64,000 bases of DNA, from contig JACPGP010000030.1 in the NCBI GenBank assembly GCA_016182425.1, positions 19,293-83,292 of the forward strand, given 5' to 3'. The notes beneath the pieces are model-generated. The model ran no database searches and was not told the DNA's origin. It was given only the letters and a program-made list of their open reading frames with translations. This stretch comes from Candidatus Levyibacteriota bacterium. Its GTDB lineage: Bacteria > Patescibacteria > Microgenomatia > Levybacterales > UBA12049. Shown here one piece after another: positions 32,014-39,825 of this stretch. The position numbers were made by a program, and so were the translations under genes. The stretch's first letter is position 1. Each line of letters opens with the position of its first letter.

Positions 32014-32940
32014 ATGACAGACCCAGCTTTTAAGGTAAAAGAAGCAAAACACACCAGTGAATACGGGGAGTTTATTATTGAGCCATTGGAGCCGGGTTAT
32101 GGACACACAGTAGGCAACGCGCTGCGTCGAGTTTTATTAACATCGATTCCCGGAGCAGCGATAACATCGGTCAAGATTAGTGGAGTAAAGCACCGATTTT
32201 CTACCCTTTCGGGGCTCAAAGAAAATATCGTTGATTTACTCCTTAATATAAAAGGTATCCATTTTCGCCTTATCGATACAAAATCCACTGCCACAGTTAG
32301 AATTTCTGAGAAAGGCCCCAAAACGGTCAAAGCGGGCGACATTGAGGTAAGCGATGGCGTTGAAGTAGTCAATAAAGATCATTACCTTGCTTCCTTAACG
32401 GATAAAAAGGCCAAGTTGGAAATGGAGATGATTGTGGAGAAAGGCGAGGGGTATACGCTCGCAGAAGAGCAGAAGACATCCGAGGTTGGTGTTATTTCAA
32501 CCGATGCTATTTTTACACCAGTGCAGCGGGTAAGCTACAGTGTGTCGGCCACCCGTGTTGGTAGACAAACAAATTTAGATAGACTAACCCTTTCTGTTTG
32601 GACAAATGGCACTATAACGCCTCGGGAGGCGTTGCACCAGTCAGCAAAAATTCTTGCTTCTTTTTTCTTGCAAGTCTACGAACCAAAAGCAGCGTCTCTT
32701 TCTACAGAGGGAGTGGTAATAAGTCCTGCTGTTTCTGAAGACCTTCTTAAATTGACCGTGGATGAGCTTGATTTACCAACCCGCATTTATAACAGTCTGC
32801 GAAACGGCGGCATCGATACTCTTGGGCAGCTTCTTGGCACGTCAAAGAAGGACCTTATGACCATGCGAAATATGGGGAATAAATCAATAAGTGTTATCGA
32901 AGATAAACTGCGAGAAAAAGGAATCAGCCTAGGTGTATAA
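32014..32940 (+). CDS. rpoA: RNA polymerase subunit alpha
   Basis: Alpha subunit, 308 residues, which assembles the polymerase and contacts upstream DNA and activators. The N-terminal domain has EYGEFIIEPLEPGYGHTVGN followed by ALRRVLLTSIPGAAITSVKI, the dimer-forming region. The C-terminal domain is KLTVDELDLPTRIYNSLRNG and LGQLLGTSKKDLMTMRNMGN with the helix-hairpin-helix. The stop overlaps a TATAAT at 32936 and is directly followed by a long hairpin before rplQ. Confidence 0.97.
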   Translation: MTDPAFKVKEAKHTSEYGEFIIEPLEPGYGHTVGNALRRVLLTSIPGAAITSVKISGVKHRFSTLSGLKENIVDLLLNIKGIHFRLIDTKSTATVRISEKGPKTVKAGDIEVSDGVEVVNKDHYLASLTDKKAKLEMEMIVEKGEGYTLAEEQKTSEVGVISTDAIFTPVQRVSYSVSATRVGRQTNLDRLTLSVWTNGTITPREALHQSAKILASFFLQVYEPKAASLSTEGVVISPAVSEDLLKLTVDELDLPTRIYNSLRNGGIDTLGQLLGTSKKDLMTMRNMGNKSISVIEDKLREKGISLGV

Positions 32941-32943
32941 TAC

Positions 32944-33001
32944 ACGAATAGACACGAATGTATTAAGCAGTAATTGGGTATTCGTGTTTATTCGTTTTTT
33001 T
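32944..33001 (+). terminator. 16-bp terminator hairpin ending at the rplQ start codon
   Basis: ACGAATAGACACGAAT (32944-32959) pairs with ATTCGTGTTTATTCGT (32980-32995) over 16 positions with only one G-U pair; the loop is 20 bases. A T-run 32995-33001 follows, and rplQ ATG begins at 33002. It looks like a strong intrinsic terminator after rpoA, yet rplQ starts on the very next base. Confidence 0.7.
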
Positions 33002-33439
33002 ATGAGAAAAAGAGTTTTTGGCAGAAAACTAAAGAGAGATAAGAATGAGAGAAAGGCTCTTTTTAAGAGTCTTATTTCATCACTTGTTTTATATGGGCAT
33101 ATTAAAACAACAGAGGCAAAAGCAAAGGCAATTAAAGGAACAGTTGAAAAACTTGTTACAAAGACAAGAAAAAGCAGCAAGGAATTCGCATATAGATTTT
33201 TAATGCTGTATTTATCTAATATTGCAATTGGGAAATTTATTAATGAGGTTGTTCCTGGTTTTACAAGTAGACAAGGTGGATATACGAGAATAACAAAAAT
33301 TGGAAATAGACTTAAAGATAATGCGAATATGGTAATAATGGAATGGGTCGAGCAAAGTTCAAAACCAGACGAAAGAGAAACAAAAGAAGACGAAGAAAAA
33401 AAGCCAAGAAATAAAGAAACTAAGAAAAAAAAGAAATGA
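33002..33439 (+). CDS. rplQ: 50S ribosomal protein L17
   Basis: L17, 145 residues, near the tunnel exit. It starts MRKRVFGRKLKRDKNERKAL, with the standard LISSLVLYGHIKTTEAKAKA, and ends in a Lys/Glu-rich tail of about 30 residues. The ATG at 33002 aligns with L17; an in-frame ATG at 32933 would translate the hairpin. Its end overlaps rplM by four bases, so L17, L13 and S9 are coupled and all lie behind the terminator-like hairpin. Confidence 0.95.
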   Translation: MRKRVFGRKLKRDKNERKALFKSLISSLVLYGHIKTTEAKAKAIKGTVEKLVTKTRKSSKEFAYRFLMLYLSNIAIGKFINEVVPGFTSRQGGYTRITKIGNRLKDNANMVIMEWVEQSSKPDERETKEDEEKKPRNKETKKKKK

Positions 33440-33858
33440 AGTCACAAACGAAGCCAACAAAAGCATCAGATATAAAGCGATCGTGGCACATGATTGATGT
33501 GAAAGAAAAAATATTGGGAAGGGCTGCCACAGAGATTGCAAAACTCTTAATGGGGAAAGCAAAACCGTATTTTGTTAGACATCTTGATTGCGGAGATTAC
33601 GTGGTGGTAATTAATGCGAAAGAAGCAAAAGTCACCGGCGGAAAAGAGGGTAAGATTTACTATAGATATTCTGGATATCCGGGCGGATTAAAAAAAGAGA
33701 CGCTTAGTGATCTTCGGCAGAGAAAACCAGAGGAGATTATTATTCATGCGGTAAAGGGAATGTTGCCGCAGAACAGATTGCGAGATGCAATGCTTAGGCG
33801 GTTATTTGTGTTTGCGGATAAAGAACATCCATACGGTGATAAACTCAAAACTCAATGA
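33436..33858 (+). CDS. rplM: 50S ribosomal protein L13
   Basis: L13, 140 residues, an early-assembly 50S protein. Features: RSWHMIDVKEKILGRAATEI, YFVRHLDCGDYVVVINAKEA and AVKGMLPQNRLRDAMLRRLF. It overlaps both rplQ and rpsI by four bases. Confidence 0.97.
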   Translation: MKSQTKPTKASDIKRSWHMIDVKEKILGRAATEIAKLLMGKAKPYFVRHLDCGDYVVVINAKEAKVTGGKEGKIYYRYSGYPGGLKKETLSDLRQRKPEEIIIHAVKGMLPQNRLRDAMLRRLFVFADKEHPYGDKLKTQ

Positions 33859-34352
33859 AATATATGGCAAAGAAAGAAAAAACAGAAGAAAAAGGAGTAA
33901 CAAAGAATAAATCTTTAAAAAAGGATTACATTTATGCTCTGGGAAGGCGAAGAGAAGCTGTGGCGAGAGTGCGTTTTTATCCCAAGTCCCAAACAGAAGT
34001 CGTATTGGATGAGAAAAAACTTCAGCCCGGCGAGATCATTGTTAATGGACAACCAATTGCCCAATATTTTTTTGGAGAAATTGCTAAAGTAAAATATGAG
34101 GGGCCGTTACACATCACCAGCATGCTGGGAAAATGTATAGTGACAGTGGTTGTTTCGGGTGGAGGAAAGGGCGGCCAGCTAGATGCGATTGTGCATGGCA
34201 TAGCGCGAGCTATTGTGAAACATGATAAAGAACGGTTTCAATCAATTCTTAAAAAGAAAGGGTTTTTAACTCGAGACCCACGCGCAAAAGAACGACGAAA
34301 AGTAGGCACAGGCGGAAAAGCGAGGAGAAAAAAACAGAGCCCAAAACGATAA
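33855..34352 (+). CDS. rpsI: 30S ribosomal protein S9 with N-terminal extension
   Basis: S9, 165 residues against about 130. The core starts at DYIYALGRRREAVARVRFYP and includes GGQLDAIVHGIARAIVKHDK. The tail is DPRAKERRKVGTGGKARRKK followed by QSPKR, whose last residues normally touch P-site tRNA. About 25 extra Lys/Glu-rich residues lie at the N-terminus. The ATG at 33855 overlaps the rplM stop (ATGA); a second ATG at 33864 is also possible. Confidence 0.95.
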   Translation: MKYMAKKEKTEEKGVTKNKSLKKDYIYALGRRREAVARVRFYPKSQTEVVLDEKKLQPGEIIVNGQPIAQYFFGEIAKVKYEGPLHITSMLGKCIVTVVVSGGGKGGQLDAIVHGIARAIVKHDKERFQSILKKKGFLTRDPRAKERRKVGTGGKARRKKQSPKR

Positions 34353-35386
34353 TGTTTGGAAAGCTTGTTCTTTTCGGTTCAGGAGAAACTTCCCCAACAG
34401 GCAAGAAAATTCATAGGAAGATTCTTCAATCATTTTCTCAAAAACAGAATATTACGATTCTTGAAACTCCGGCAGGATTTCAGCCAAACTCTCACTTTGT
34501 TGCAGAGGAGATAGCAAAAGTTTTTCGTCAGAGCCTTTTAGAATTTATTTATGATGTTTTTATAATCCCCGATAACCCCGACAATCTCTCCATTCTCAAA
34601 CCCCTAAAACAGGCAACATATATTTTCTTAGGTCCTGGTAGCCCAACATATACGGTTAGGCAGTTACAAAAAACAAGAACACTTCAAATAATGTTAGATC
34701 GTTGGAAGAATGGAGCGACACTTTGTTTGTCAAGCGCTGCCGCAATTGCCATTGGTAAATATACTCTTCCCGTTTATGAAATCTATAAAACAGGAAGTGA
34801 TTTGTATTGGGAGAAAGGACTTAATATCTTTCAGCATGTTGGATTATCATTTATTGTTATTACTCATTGGAACAATAAAGAAGGAGGAGAGCATCTTGAC
34901 ACACGGTATTGCTATATGGGGCAAGAGCGATTTGCAAAACTTAGAAAACTTCTTCCTAAAAATACTGCAATTCTGGGCATTGATGAACATACGGCAATTA
35001 TTTTTGATTTTGAAAATAGAATATTTTCTATTGAGGGAGTCGGAACGGCAACGCTTTTGAAAGATAAGAAAAAAGCAGTTTTTAATAACGGAAACTATTA
35101 TATGTTTGATTCTTTTATTACATTTTCGCCTCATGTTATTCAATCACCCAAAAAACCAATTATTAAAAAAAGGACTGTTGAGTATATAACGATCAAAAAG
35201 TACTCATTACCAAAAGATCTCCAAGTTCTTCTTAAACAGCGGGAGAAAGCAAAAGGAGAAAAAGATTTTACAAAAGCAGATGAGATTCGTCATCTTTTTG
35301 AAGAGAAGGGGTACAAAATTGAGGATACAAAAAAAGAACAAAAAGTCTATAAACAAACATTATCTGGTCAGGGTGGGCAGACTTGA
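34352..35386 (+). CDS. Peptidase S51-like domain fused to a CysRS-type C-terminal domain
   Basis: A 344-residue protein of two parts. Residues 1 to about 250 resemble the peptidase E/cyanophycinase (S51) class I glutaminase fold: LVLFGSGETSPTGKKIHRKI, YIFLGPGSPTYTVRQL, and LCLSSAAAIAIGKYTLPVYE, where the Ser of the SSAA elbow is the candidate nucleophile. IDEHTAIIFDFENRIFSIEG follows, as in S51 proteins. Residues about 290-335 (LPKDLQVLLKQREKAKGEKD, FTKADEIRHLFEEKGYKIED) match the C-terminal end of cysteinyl-tRNA synthetase, ending in its IEDT motif. The combination is unfamiliar. It shares one base with the rpsI stop, so it is a downstream member of the ribosomal operon. The last 22 bases overlap the tRNA-Pro gene on the other strand. 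Confidence 0.7.
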   Translation: MFGKLVLFGSGETSPTGKKIHRKILQSFSQKQNITILETPAGFQPNSHFVAEEIAKVFRQSLLEFIYDVFIIPDNPDNLSILKPLKQATYIFLGPGSPTYTVRQLQKTRTLQIMLDRWKNGATLCLSSAAAIAIGKYTLPVYEIYKTGSDLYWEKGLNIFQHVGLSFIVITHWNNKEGGEHLDTRYCYMGQERFAKLRKLLPKNTAILGIDEHTAIIFDFENRIFSIEGVGTATLLKDKKKAVFNNGNYYMFDSFITFSPHVIQSPKKPIIKKRTVEYITIKKYSLPKDLQVLLKQREKAKGEKDFTKADEIRHLFEEKGYKIEDTKKEQKVYKQTLSGQGGQT

Positions 35387-35440
35387 ACTGCCGACTTCTG
35401 GACCCCCAGCCCAGCGTTCTACCAACTGAACTACACCCTG
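35365..35440 (-). tRNA. tRNA-Pro, anticodon GGG
   Basis: A complete cloverleaf on the minus strand. Acceptor CAGGGTG pairs with CACCCTG. The D arm is GTTC-AGTTGGTA-GAAC. The anticodon stem CTGGG/TCCAG holds the loop CTGGGGG, anticodon GGG. The T arm is GGCAG-TTCAAGT-CTGCC, then discriminator A and an encoded CCA. It reads CCC and CCU proline codons. The 3' end overlaps the end of the S51-like gene. Confidence 0.95.
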
Positions 35441-35451
35441 TTTTTGCTCTC

Positions 35452-35479
35452 TTGCATTATAACAAAAAGTTGTTACAAT
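35452..35479 (+). promoter_or_regulatory. recA promoter
   Basis: TTGCAT at 35452-35457, a 16-base spacer and TACAAT at 35474-35479, itself preceded by TGT (extended -10). The recA ATG follows after 11 bases. I saw no clear LexA-type palindrome here. Confidence 0.6.
35456..35464 (-). promoter_or_regulatory. Extended -10 promoter of tRNA-Pro
   Basis: TGTTATAAT on the minus strand, 15 bases before the mature tRNA 5' end. It overlaps the -35 element of the divergent recA promoter. Confidence 0.55.
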
Positions 35480-35490
35480 GAGAACCAATT

Positions 35491-36594
35491 ATGGCGCGGA
35501 CTTCCTCATCAAAAAACCCAAATGGTCCAATCCGTTCTAGTTCGGGACAAGCAGAAAGTTCTCAAAAACTCGAGGCAGTGCGTCTGGCAATGGAGCAAAT
35601 CGAAAAACAATACGGTCGCGGTTCTATTATGCGGTTTGGCGAGGTAGCGGCGAAGTTTGATATTTCGGTCATCTCAACTGGGTGTCTTCCTTTAGATTTA
35701 GCGCTAGGAGTAGGGGGTGTGCCAAGAGGACGGATTATCGAAATTTTTGGTCCCGAAGCATCGGGGAAAACGACTATTTGTTTATCAATCATCGCTCAAG
35801 CGCAAAAGCATGGAGGAGTCGCGGCGTTTATTGATGCTGAGCATGCGCTTGACCCCTTATGGGCAGAAAGAATCGGAATAAAACTTGATGAGCTTTTAAT
35901 CTCTCAGCCCGATACTGGAGAACAGGCGCTGGAAATTGCCGAAAGTCTTATTCGAAGCGGCGGGGTTGATGTGTTGGTTATAGATTCTGTTGCGGCGCTG
36001 GTGCCGCGAGCAGAGATCGAAGGTGAGATGGGAGATGCCATGGTAGGACTTCAAGCCCGTCTTATGTCGCAAGCGTTGCGTAAGCTAACTGGAGTTATTT
36101 CAAAATCCAAAACTGTGGCCATTTTTACCAATCAGTTGCGGCAAAAAATTGGCATTATGTTTGGTAATCCCGAAACAACCACTGGCGGACTGGCTCTTAA
36201 ATTTTATTCATCGGTGCGCATGGATGTTAGGAAGATCGAAACGCTTAAAGACGGCGATAAGGTTGTCGGCTCCAGACATAGGGTAAAAATTGTTAAAAAC
36301 AAAGTTTCGTCACCTTTTAGGATTGCAGAATTTGACGTATCGGGAGATTTTGGTATTTCTCGAGAAGGGGGTATTATAGATGTTGGTGTTGAAATGGGTA
36401 TCATTCAAAAGTCAGGAGCATTCTTCCGATTTGGAGAATTAATGCTTGGGCAGGGAAAGCAAGCGGCAGTAGGTTTTCTTCGAGAAAAAGGTGATGTGGC
36501 AAAAAAGATTGTCGATGAAATCCTCAAAAAAAATAAAGCAGGAGTGGCTCCGGTGGAAGTAGGCGTTGAAGAAAAAGAAGAACTTGCCGCATAA
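35491..36594 (+). CDS. recA: Recombinase RecA
   Basis: DNA strand-exchange ATPase for homologous recombination and repair, 367 residues. Walker A is FGPEASGKTTICLSII, Walker B is VDVLVIDSVAALVPRAEIEG, loop L1 includes GEMGDAMVGLQARLMSQALR and FTNQLRQKIGIMFGNPETTT precedes loop L2. The N-terminal 25 residues form a Ser-rich extension. The C-terminal tail is short and acidic. The stop overlaps recX by one base. Confidence 0.97.
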   Translation: MARTSSSKNPNGPIRSSSGQAESSQKLEAVRLAMEQIEKQYGRGSIMRFGEVAAKFDISVISTGCLPLDLALGVGGVPRGRIIEIFGPEASGKTTICLSIIAQAQKHGGVAAFIDAEHALDPLWAERIGIKLDELLISQPDTGEQALEIAESLIRSGGVDVLVIDSVAALVPRAEIEGEMGDAMVGLQARLMSQALRKLTGVISKSKTVAIFTNQLRQKIGIMFGNPETTTGGLALKFYSSVRMDVRKIETLKDGDKVVGSRHRVKIVKNKVSSPFRIAEFDVSGDFGISREGGIIDVGVEMGIIQKSGAFFRFGELMLGQGKQAAVGFLREKGDVAKKIVDEILKKNKAGVAPVEVGVEEKEELAA

Positions 36595-37040
36595 TGGAGG
36601 TTTTTGATAAATTTTACAATAAAGCGCTCCGATTTTTGTCGTACCGTCCCCGGTCGGAAAAAGAAGTAAGAGAAAATCTCAAAAAGAAAAAAACAGAATC
36701 CGTAATCATTGAAAAAATTATCTTAAAACTAAAAGAACAAAATTTTATAAATGACGAAGAATTTGTAAAGTGGTGGATTGAGCAGCGGACAACAGTCAGG
36801 CCTAAGGGATTACGTGTTATCAAACTAGAACTGAAACAAAAGGGTATAGATACTGATTTACGATTAAAAATTAACGATTTTGAGCAAGCCAAGAAACTTA
36901 TTGAGAAGAAGGCCACACGTTATAAAGGATTAACTAAGCAAGAACTTTATCGAAAACTGGGAGGTTTTCTTTCAAGGCGCGGATTCGATTACGATACCAT
37001 AAAAAAGTCCATTGACGAGGTGACTAATAAAGGAGTATAA
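36594..37040 (+). CDS. recX: RecX-family regulator of RecA
   Basis: RecX, 148 residues, a helical protein that modulates RecA filaments. Features: NKALRFLSYRPRSEKEVREN LKKKK at the N-terminus, KEQNFINDEEFVKWWIEQRT in the middle, and LGGFLSRRGFDYDTIKKSID at the end. It overlaps recA (TAATG), a common recA-recX coupling. Its 3' end contains the promoter of the next gene. Confidence 0.92.
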   Translation: MEVFDKFYNKALRFLSYRPRSEKEVRENLKKKKTESVIIEKIILKLKEQNFINDEEFVKWWIEQRTTVRPKGLRVIKLELKQKGIDTDLRLKINDFEQAKKLIEKKATRYKGLTKQELYRKLGGFLSRRGFDYDTIKKSIDEVTNKGV

Positions 37041-37041
37041 T
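37012..37041 (+). promoter_or_regulatory. Promoter of rny inside the end of recX
   Basis: TTGACG at 37012-37017, an 18-base spacer and TATAAT at 37036-37041, overlapping the recX stop codon. It would give rny a leader of about 107 bases. A 15-codon ATG frame (37071) in the leader may be chance. Confidence 0.6.
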
Positions 37042-37154
37042 AAAAAGAGGTAAAAGTAAGAACGGTGTTTATGAAAAGGCAAATTCCCTATCCATATACA
37101 TCTTTAATAAATCTTTAAAAGCAGGTTTATTCTTCTTTTGTCTACAAATTATTT

Positions 37155-38405
37155 ATGCCAACACAAAATCAAGACCTCATTACTCTTGAGAAAAAGCTGA
37201 TTGAAAAAGAAGAAAGGCTTGAACAAGAAAAAGAGGAAATTGTAAAACTAAAAGATAAATATATTAAAAAACTTGAGGAAATTTCCAGTTTTACAACAGA
37301 GGAGGTAAAAAGGGAACTTTTTCTGGAAGTCGAAAAAAAAGAGAGTCAAACAATTGCCCGAATCATCAAAGAGCGCGAGGAAGAAGCAAAACGGGAATCC
37401 GATCGGAAAGCGCAATCAATTCTGGTAGATAGCCTTCGTCATGGCGCGCTTGATTACATTGCCGAGTACACGGTTTCCACAATAAAAGTTGAAGACGAAG
37501 ACGTAAAAGGTAGAATTATTGGCAAAGAAGGCCGCAACATTAGAGCGTTTGAGCAAGCAACGGGAGTAGATGTTAATTTAGACGAGGAGGGGGTTATTCG
37601 GCTTTCTTCCTTTGATCAGATTCGCCGCGAAATAGCACGGCGAGCTCTGGAAAAACTGGTTAAAGATGCTCGAATACAGCCATTTCGTATTGAAGAAGTG
37701 GTCGCACAAACAAAGAAAGAGGTTGAGAGGATTATGCTGGAGGAGGGAGAACGATTAGCGCACGAAGCTGGTGTTTACAATATTCCTGTCGAGCTCCTCG
37801 CTATTTTAGGCAGATTCAGATTCCGAACTTCATATGGACAAAACTTGGTTGTGCACACACTTGAGGAAACAAAAATTGGCGTTCACATAGCCTTAGAAAT
37901 TGGCGCTGATTCCAATATTGTTCGTCTTGGATGTTTATTTCATGACATTGGGAAAGTAGTAGAAGGAGAAGGAAGCCATGTAAAACTTGGCGTCGAACTC
38001 TTAAAACGTTTTAATATACCAGATCAGGTTGTTAATTGTGTCGCGGAACACCATGAAGATAAGCCTTTTTCATCAATTGAATCAATCATAGTGCACATTG
38101 CGGATGCAATCTCTGGTGCGCGGCCAGGGGCTAGGTATGAAGACTATGAGGATTATGTAAAGAGGCTCTCCGAAATGGAAACAATCGCCAAGAGATACGA
38201 AGGGGTCGAAGACGCGTACGCTTTCGAAGCAGGAAGAGAACTGCGGGTTATTATAAGTCCTGAAAAGCTTGATGATGCTCAAACAGTAATTGTTGCTAAT
38301 AAAATTCGCGAGGAGGTAAGCAAAGCCTTGGCAGTTCCAGGTGAAGTAAAAGTAACAGCCATTCGTGAATTCCGCGCAATATCCCCAGAAAGCCAAGCAG
38401 CATAA
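37155..38405 (+). CDS. rny: Ribonuclease Y without a membrane anchor
   Basis: Endoribonuclease that starts mRNA decay, 416 residues against about 510-520. The KH domain has VKGRIIGKEGRNIRAFEQAT. The HD domain has GCLFHDIGKVVEGEGSHVKL, with catalytic HD, and NCVAEHHEDKP and IVHIADAISGARPGARYEDY. The N-terminus is only a Lys/Glu-rich coiled coil of roughly 75 residues; the usual N-terminal membrane helix is missing, so this form may be cytoplasmic. No hydrophobic start was found upstream in frame. It has its own promoter inside recX. Confidence 0.93.
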   Translation: MPTQNQDLITLEKKLIEKEERLEQEKEEIVKLKDKYIKKLEEISSFTTEEVKRELFLEVEKKESQTIARIIKEREEEAKRESDRKAQSILVDSLRHGALDYIAEYTVSTIKVEDEDVKGRIIGKEGRNIRAFEQATGVDVNLDEEGVIRLSSFDQIRREIARRALEKLVKDARIQPFRIEEVVAQTKKEVERIMLEEGERLAHEAGVYNIPVELLAILGRFRFRTSYGQNLVVHTLEETKIGVHIALEIGADSNIVRLGCLFHDIGKVVEGEGSHVKLGVELLKRFNIPDQVVNCVAEHHEDKPFSSIESIIVHIADAISGARPGARYEDYEDYVKRLSEMETIAKRYEGVEDAYAFEAGRELRVIISPEKLDDAQTVIVANKIREEVSKALAVPGEVKVTAIREFRAISPESQAA

Positions 38406-38429
38406 CTAATTTTTTTACATTTTCCTATC

Positions 38430-38459
38430 TTGACAAACTTTGTGTTTTCATTGTATTGT
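38430..38459 (+). promoter_or_regulatory. Promoter of the HU gene
   Basis: TTGACA at 38430-38435, an 18-base spacer and TATTGT at 38454-38459. It lies about 50 bases before the TTG start. Confidence 0.6.
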
Positions 38460-38492
38460 TGAGCTGTTTAAATAATGAATATTTTTCTGCCC

Positions 38493-38503
38493 GGGAGGGG
38501 GTG
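38493..38503 (+). promoter_or_regulatory. Shine-Dalgarno that fixes the TTG start of HU
   Basis: GGGAGGGGGTG lies seven bases before the TTG at 38511. No ATG in frame gives the normal HU N-terminus, so this strong site supports TTG initiation. Confidence 0.6.
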
Positions 38504-38510
38504 AACTGCA

Positions 38511-38783
38511 TTGACAAAAAAAGACCTCATAGAACTAGTTGCTAAAAAAGCAAACCTTACCAATAAAGCGGCAAGAGATGCTACAGGGTCGTTTCTAAAT
38601 GCGATTCGTGACTCACTGAAGCGTGGAGAAAAAGTTGTTATTACTGGTTTTGGAACTTTTTCGGTTAGAAACCGGGCAACACGGCCAGGCCGTAATCCAA
38701 AAACAGGGGAGAGAATAACAATTCAGGCTCGAAAAGCTCCTGGATTTACACCTGGAAAGACCTTAAAGAAGGTGGTTAGATAG
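38511..38783 (+). CDS. hup: DNA-binding protein HU
   Basis: Histone-like DNA-bending protein, 90 residues, full length. It begins MTKKDLIELVAKKANLTNKA (TTG start) and has GEKVVITGFGTFSVRNRATR and PGRNPKTGERITIQARKAPG, the DNA-binding arm with the conserved proline. It is a single gene with its own promoter and a downstream hairpin. Confidence 0.96.
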   Translation: MTKKDLIELVAKKANLTNKAARDATGSFLNAIRDSLKRGEKVVITGFGTFSVRNRATRPGRNPKTGERITIQARKAPGFTPGKTLKKVVR

Positions 38784-38798
38784 TGCTTTCTTTTATAG

Positions 38799-38831
38799 AA
38801 AAGAAGTTTCTCTTTGCTGAGGGCTTCTTTT
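38799..38831 (+). terminator. Possible terminator after HU
   Basis: AAAAGAAG (38799-38806) pairs with CTTCTTTT (38824-38831), with an inner CTC/GAG pairing. The T residues are in the stem, so it is a weak or unusual terminator, and it runs into the promoter of the next gene. Confidence 0.4.
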
Positions 38832-38839
38832 GCTATAAT
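38831..38839 (+). promoter_or_regulatory. Extended -10 promoter of the ABC exporter
   Basis: TGCTATAAT, eight bases before the ATG at 38848; the transcript would have a leader of about two bases. Confidence 0.6.
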
Positions 38840-38847
38840 CAGCAGAA

Positions 38848-39825
38848 ATGATAATTTCTATTTCTCATTTATCCAAACATTACACTATCTATAAAAAAAA
38901 TCCGGGATTCTTGGGCACAATCCAATCTTTTCTTACCCGAAAATACGAGAAGGTAAAAGCCGTTGAGGATATATCGTTTAGCATTAATGAAGGGGAGCTG
39001 GTTGGGTTTATTGGGCCAAACGGCGCGGGCAAGACCACAACATTAAAATGTTTATCTGGACTTTTATATCCGACGCAAGGTAAAGCTTCAGTTTTAGGTT
39101 ACGATCCATATCAACGAAAGAGTCTGTTTCTCAAACAGATTTCATTAGTGATGGGCCAGAAAAATCAATTATGGTGGGATTTGCCGGTGATAGAAAGCGT
39201 AGCGCTTAATAAAGAAATCTATGGCGTGTCGGAGGGAGACTACAGTAAAACATTGTTAGAATTAACAGAGCTTTTAGAAATTGGCAATCTGCTTAACGTG
39301 CAAGCCAAAAAATTATCACTGGGCCAGCGGATGAAATGCGAGCTCATGTCTGCCCTAATTCATAAGCCAAAAGTTCTTTTTTTGGATGAACCAACCATCG
39401 GACTTGATGTTTTGATGCAAAAAAAACTTCGGGAATTTATTAAAGAATACAACAAACGCTACAACGCGACAATTATGTTAACCAGCCACTACATGAGAGA
39501 TGTTCAGGCTCTATGCAAACGGGTGATTATTATTAATCATGGAAGACTGCTTTATGACGGACAGCTTTTAGAACTGATTAAAAAACATGCCCCTTATAAA
39601 CTTATCAAAGTTATTTTTAAGGAGTTGGTTGACCCCAAAAAAGTAGAAAATTTGGGGCAAATAATGCGTTTTGTTTATCCCGAACTCGTGCTGCGGGTTC
39701 CACACAGCAAGATGGGTAAAATTGTGACAAAGGTTTTAGAAGAATTTCCCGTCGAAGACCTTACCATAGAGGATCCGGATATAGAGTATGTTATCCGCGA
39801 AGTATTTTCTAAAAACATAAAATGA
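38848..39825 (+). CDS. ABC-2 type exporter, ATP-binding protein
   Basis: ATPase of a drug/lipid-type exporter, 325 residues. Walker A is GFIGPNGAGKTTTLKCLSGL, the Q-loop region is VMGQKNQLWWDLPV, the signature is KLSLGQRMKCELMSALIHKP, Walker B is VLFLDEPTIGLD and the switch His is in MLTSHYMRD. The C-terminal 80 residues form an accessory domain as in daunorubicin/viologen-type exporters. It overlaps the first permease by four bases. The substrate is unknown. Confidence 0.93.
   Translation: MIISISHLSKHYTIYKKNPGFLGTIQSFLTRKYEKVKAVEDISFSINEGELVGFIGPNGAGKTTTLKCLSGLLYPTQGKASVLGYDPYQRKSLFLKQISLVMGQKNQLWWDLPVIESVALNKEIYGVSEGDYSKTLLELTELLEIGNLLNVQAKKLSLGQRMKCELMSALIHKPKVLFLDEPTIGLDVLMQKKLREFIKEYNKRYNATIMLTSHYMRDVQALCKRVIIINHGRLLYDGQLLELIKKHAPYKLIKVIFKELVDPKKVENLGQIMRFVYPELVLRVPHSKMGKIVTKVLEEFPVEDLTIEDPDIEYVIREVFSKNIK

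Noticed and set aside
37071..37118. 15-codon leader peptide before rny
   Set aside because: No Shine-Dalgarno site, no run of regulatory codons and no attenuator hairpin after it.
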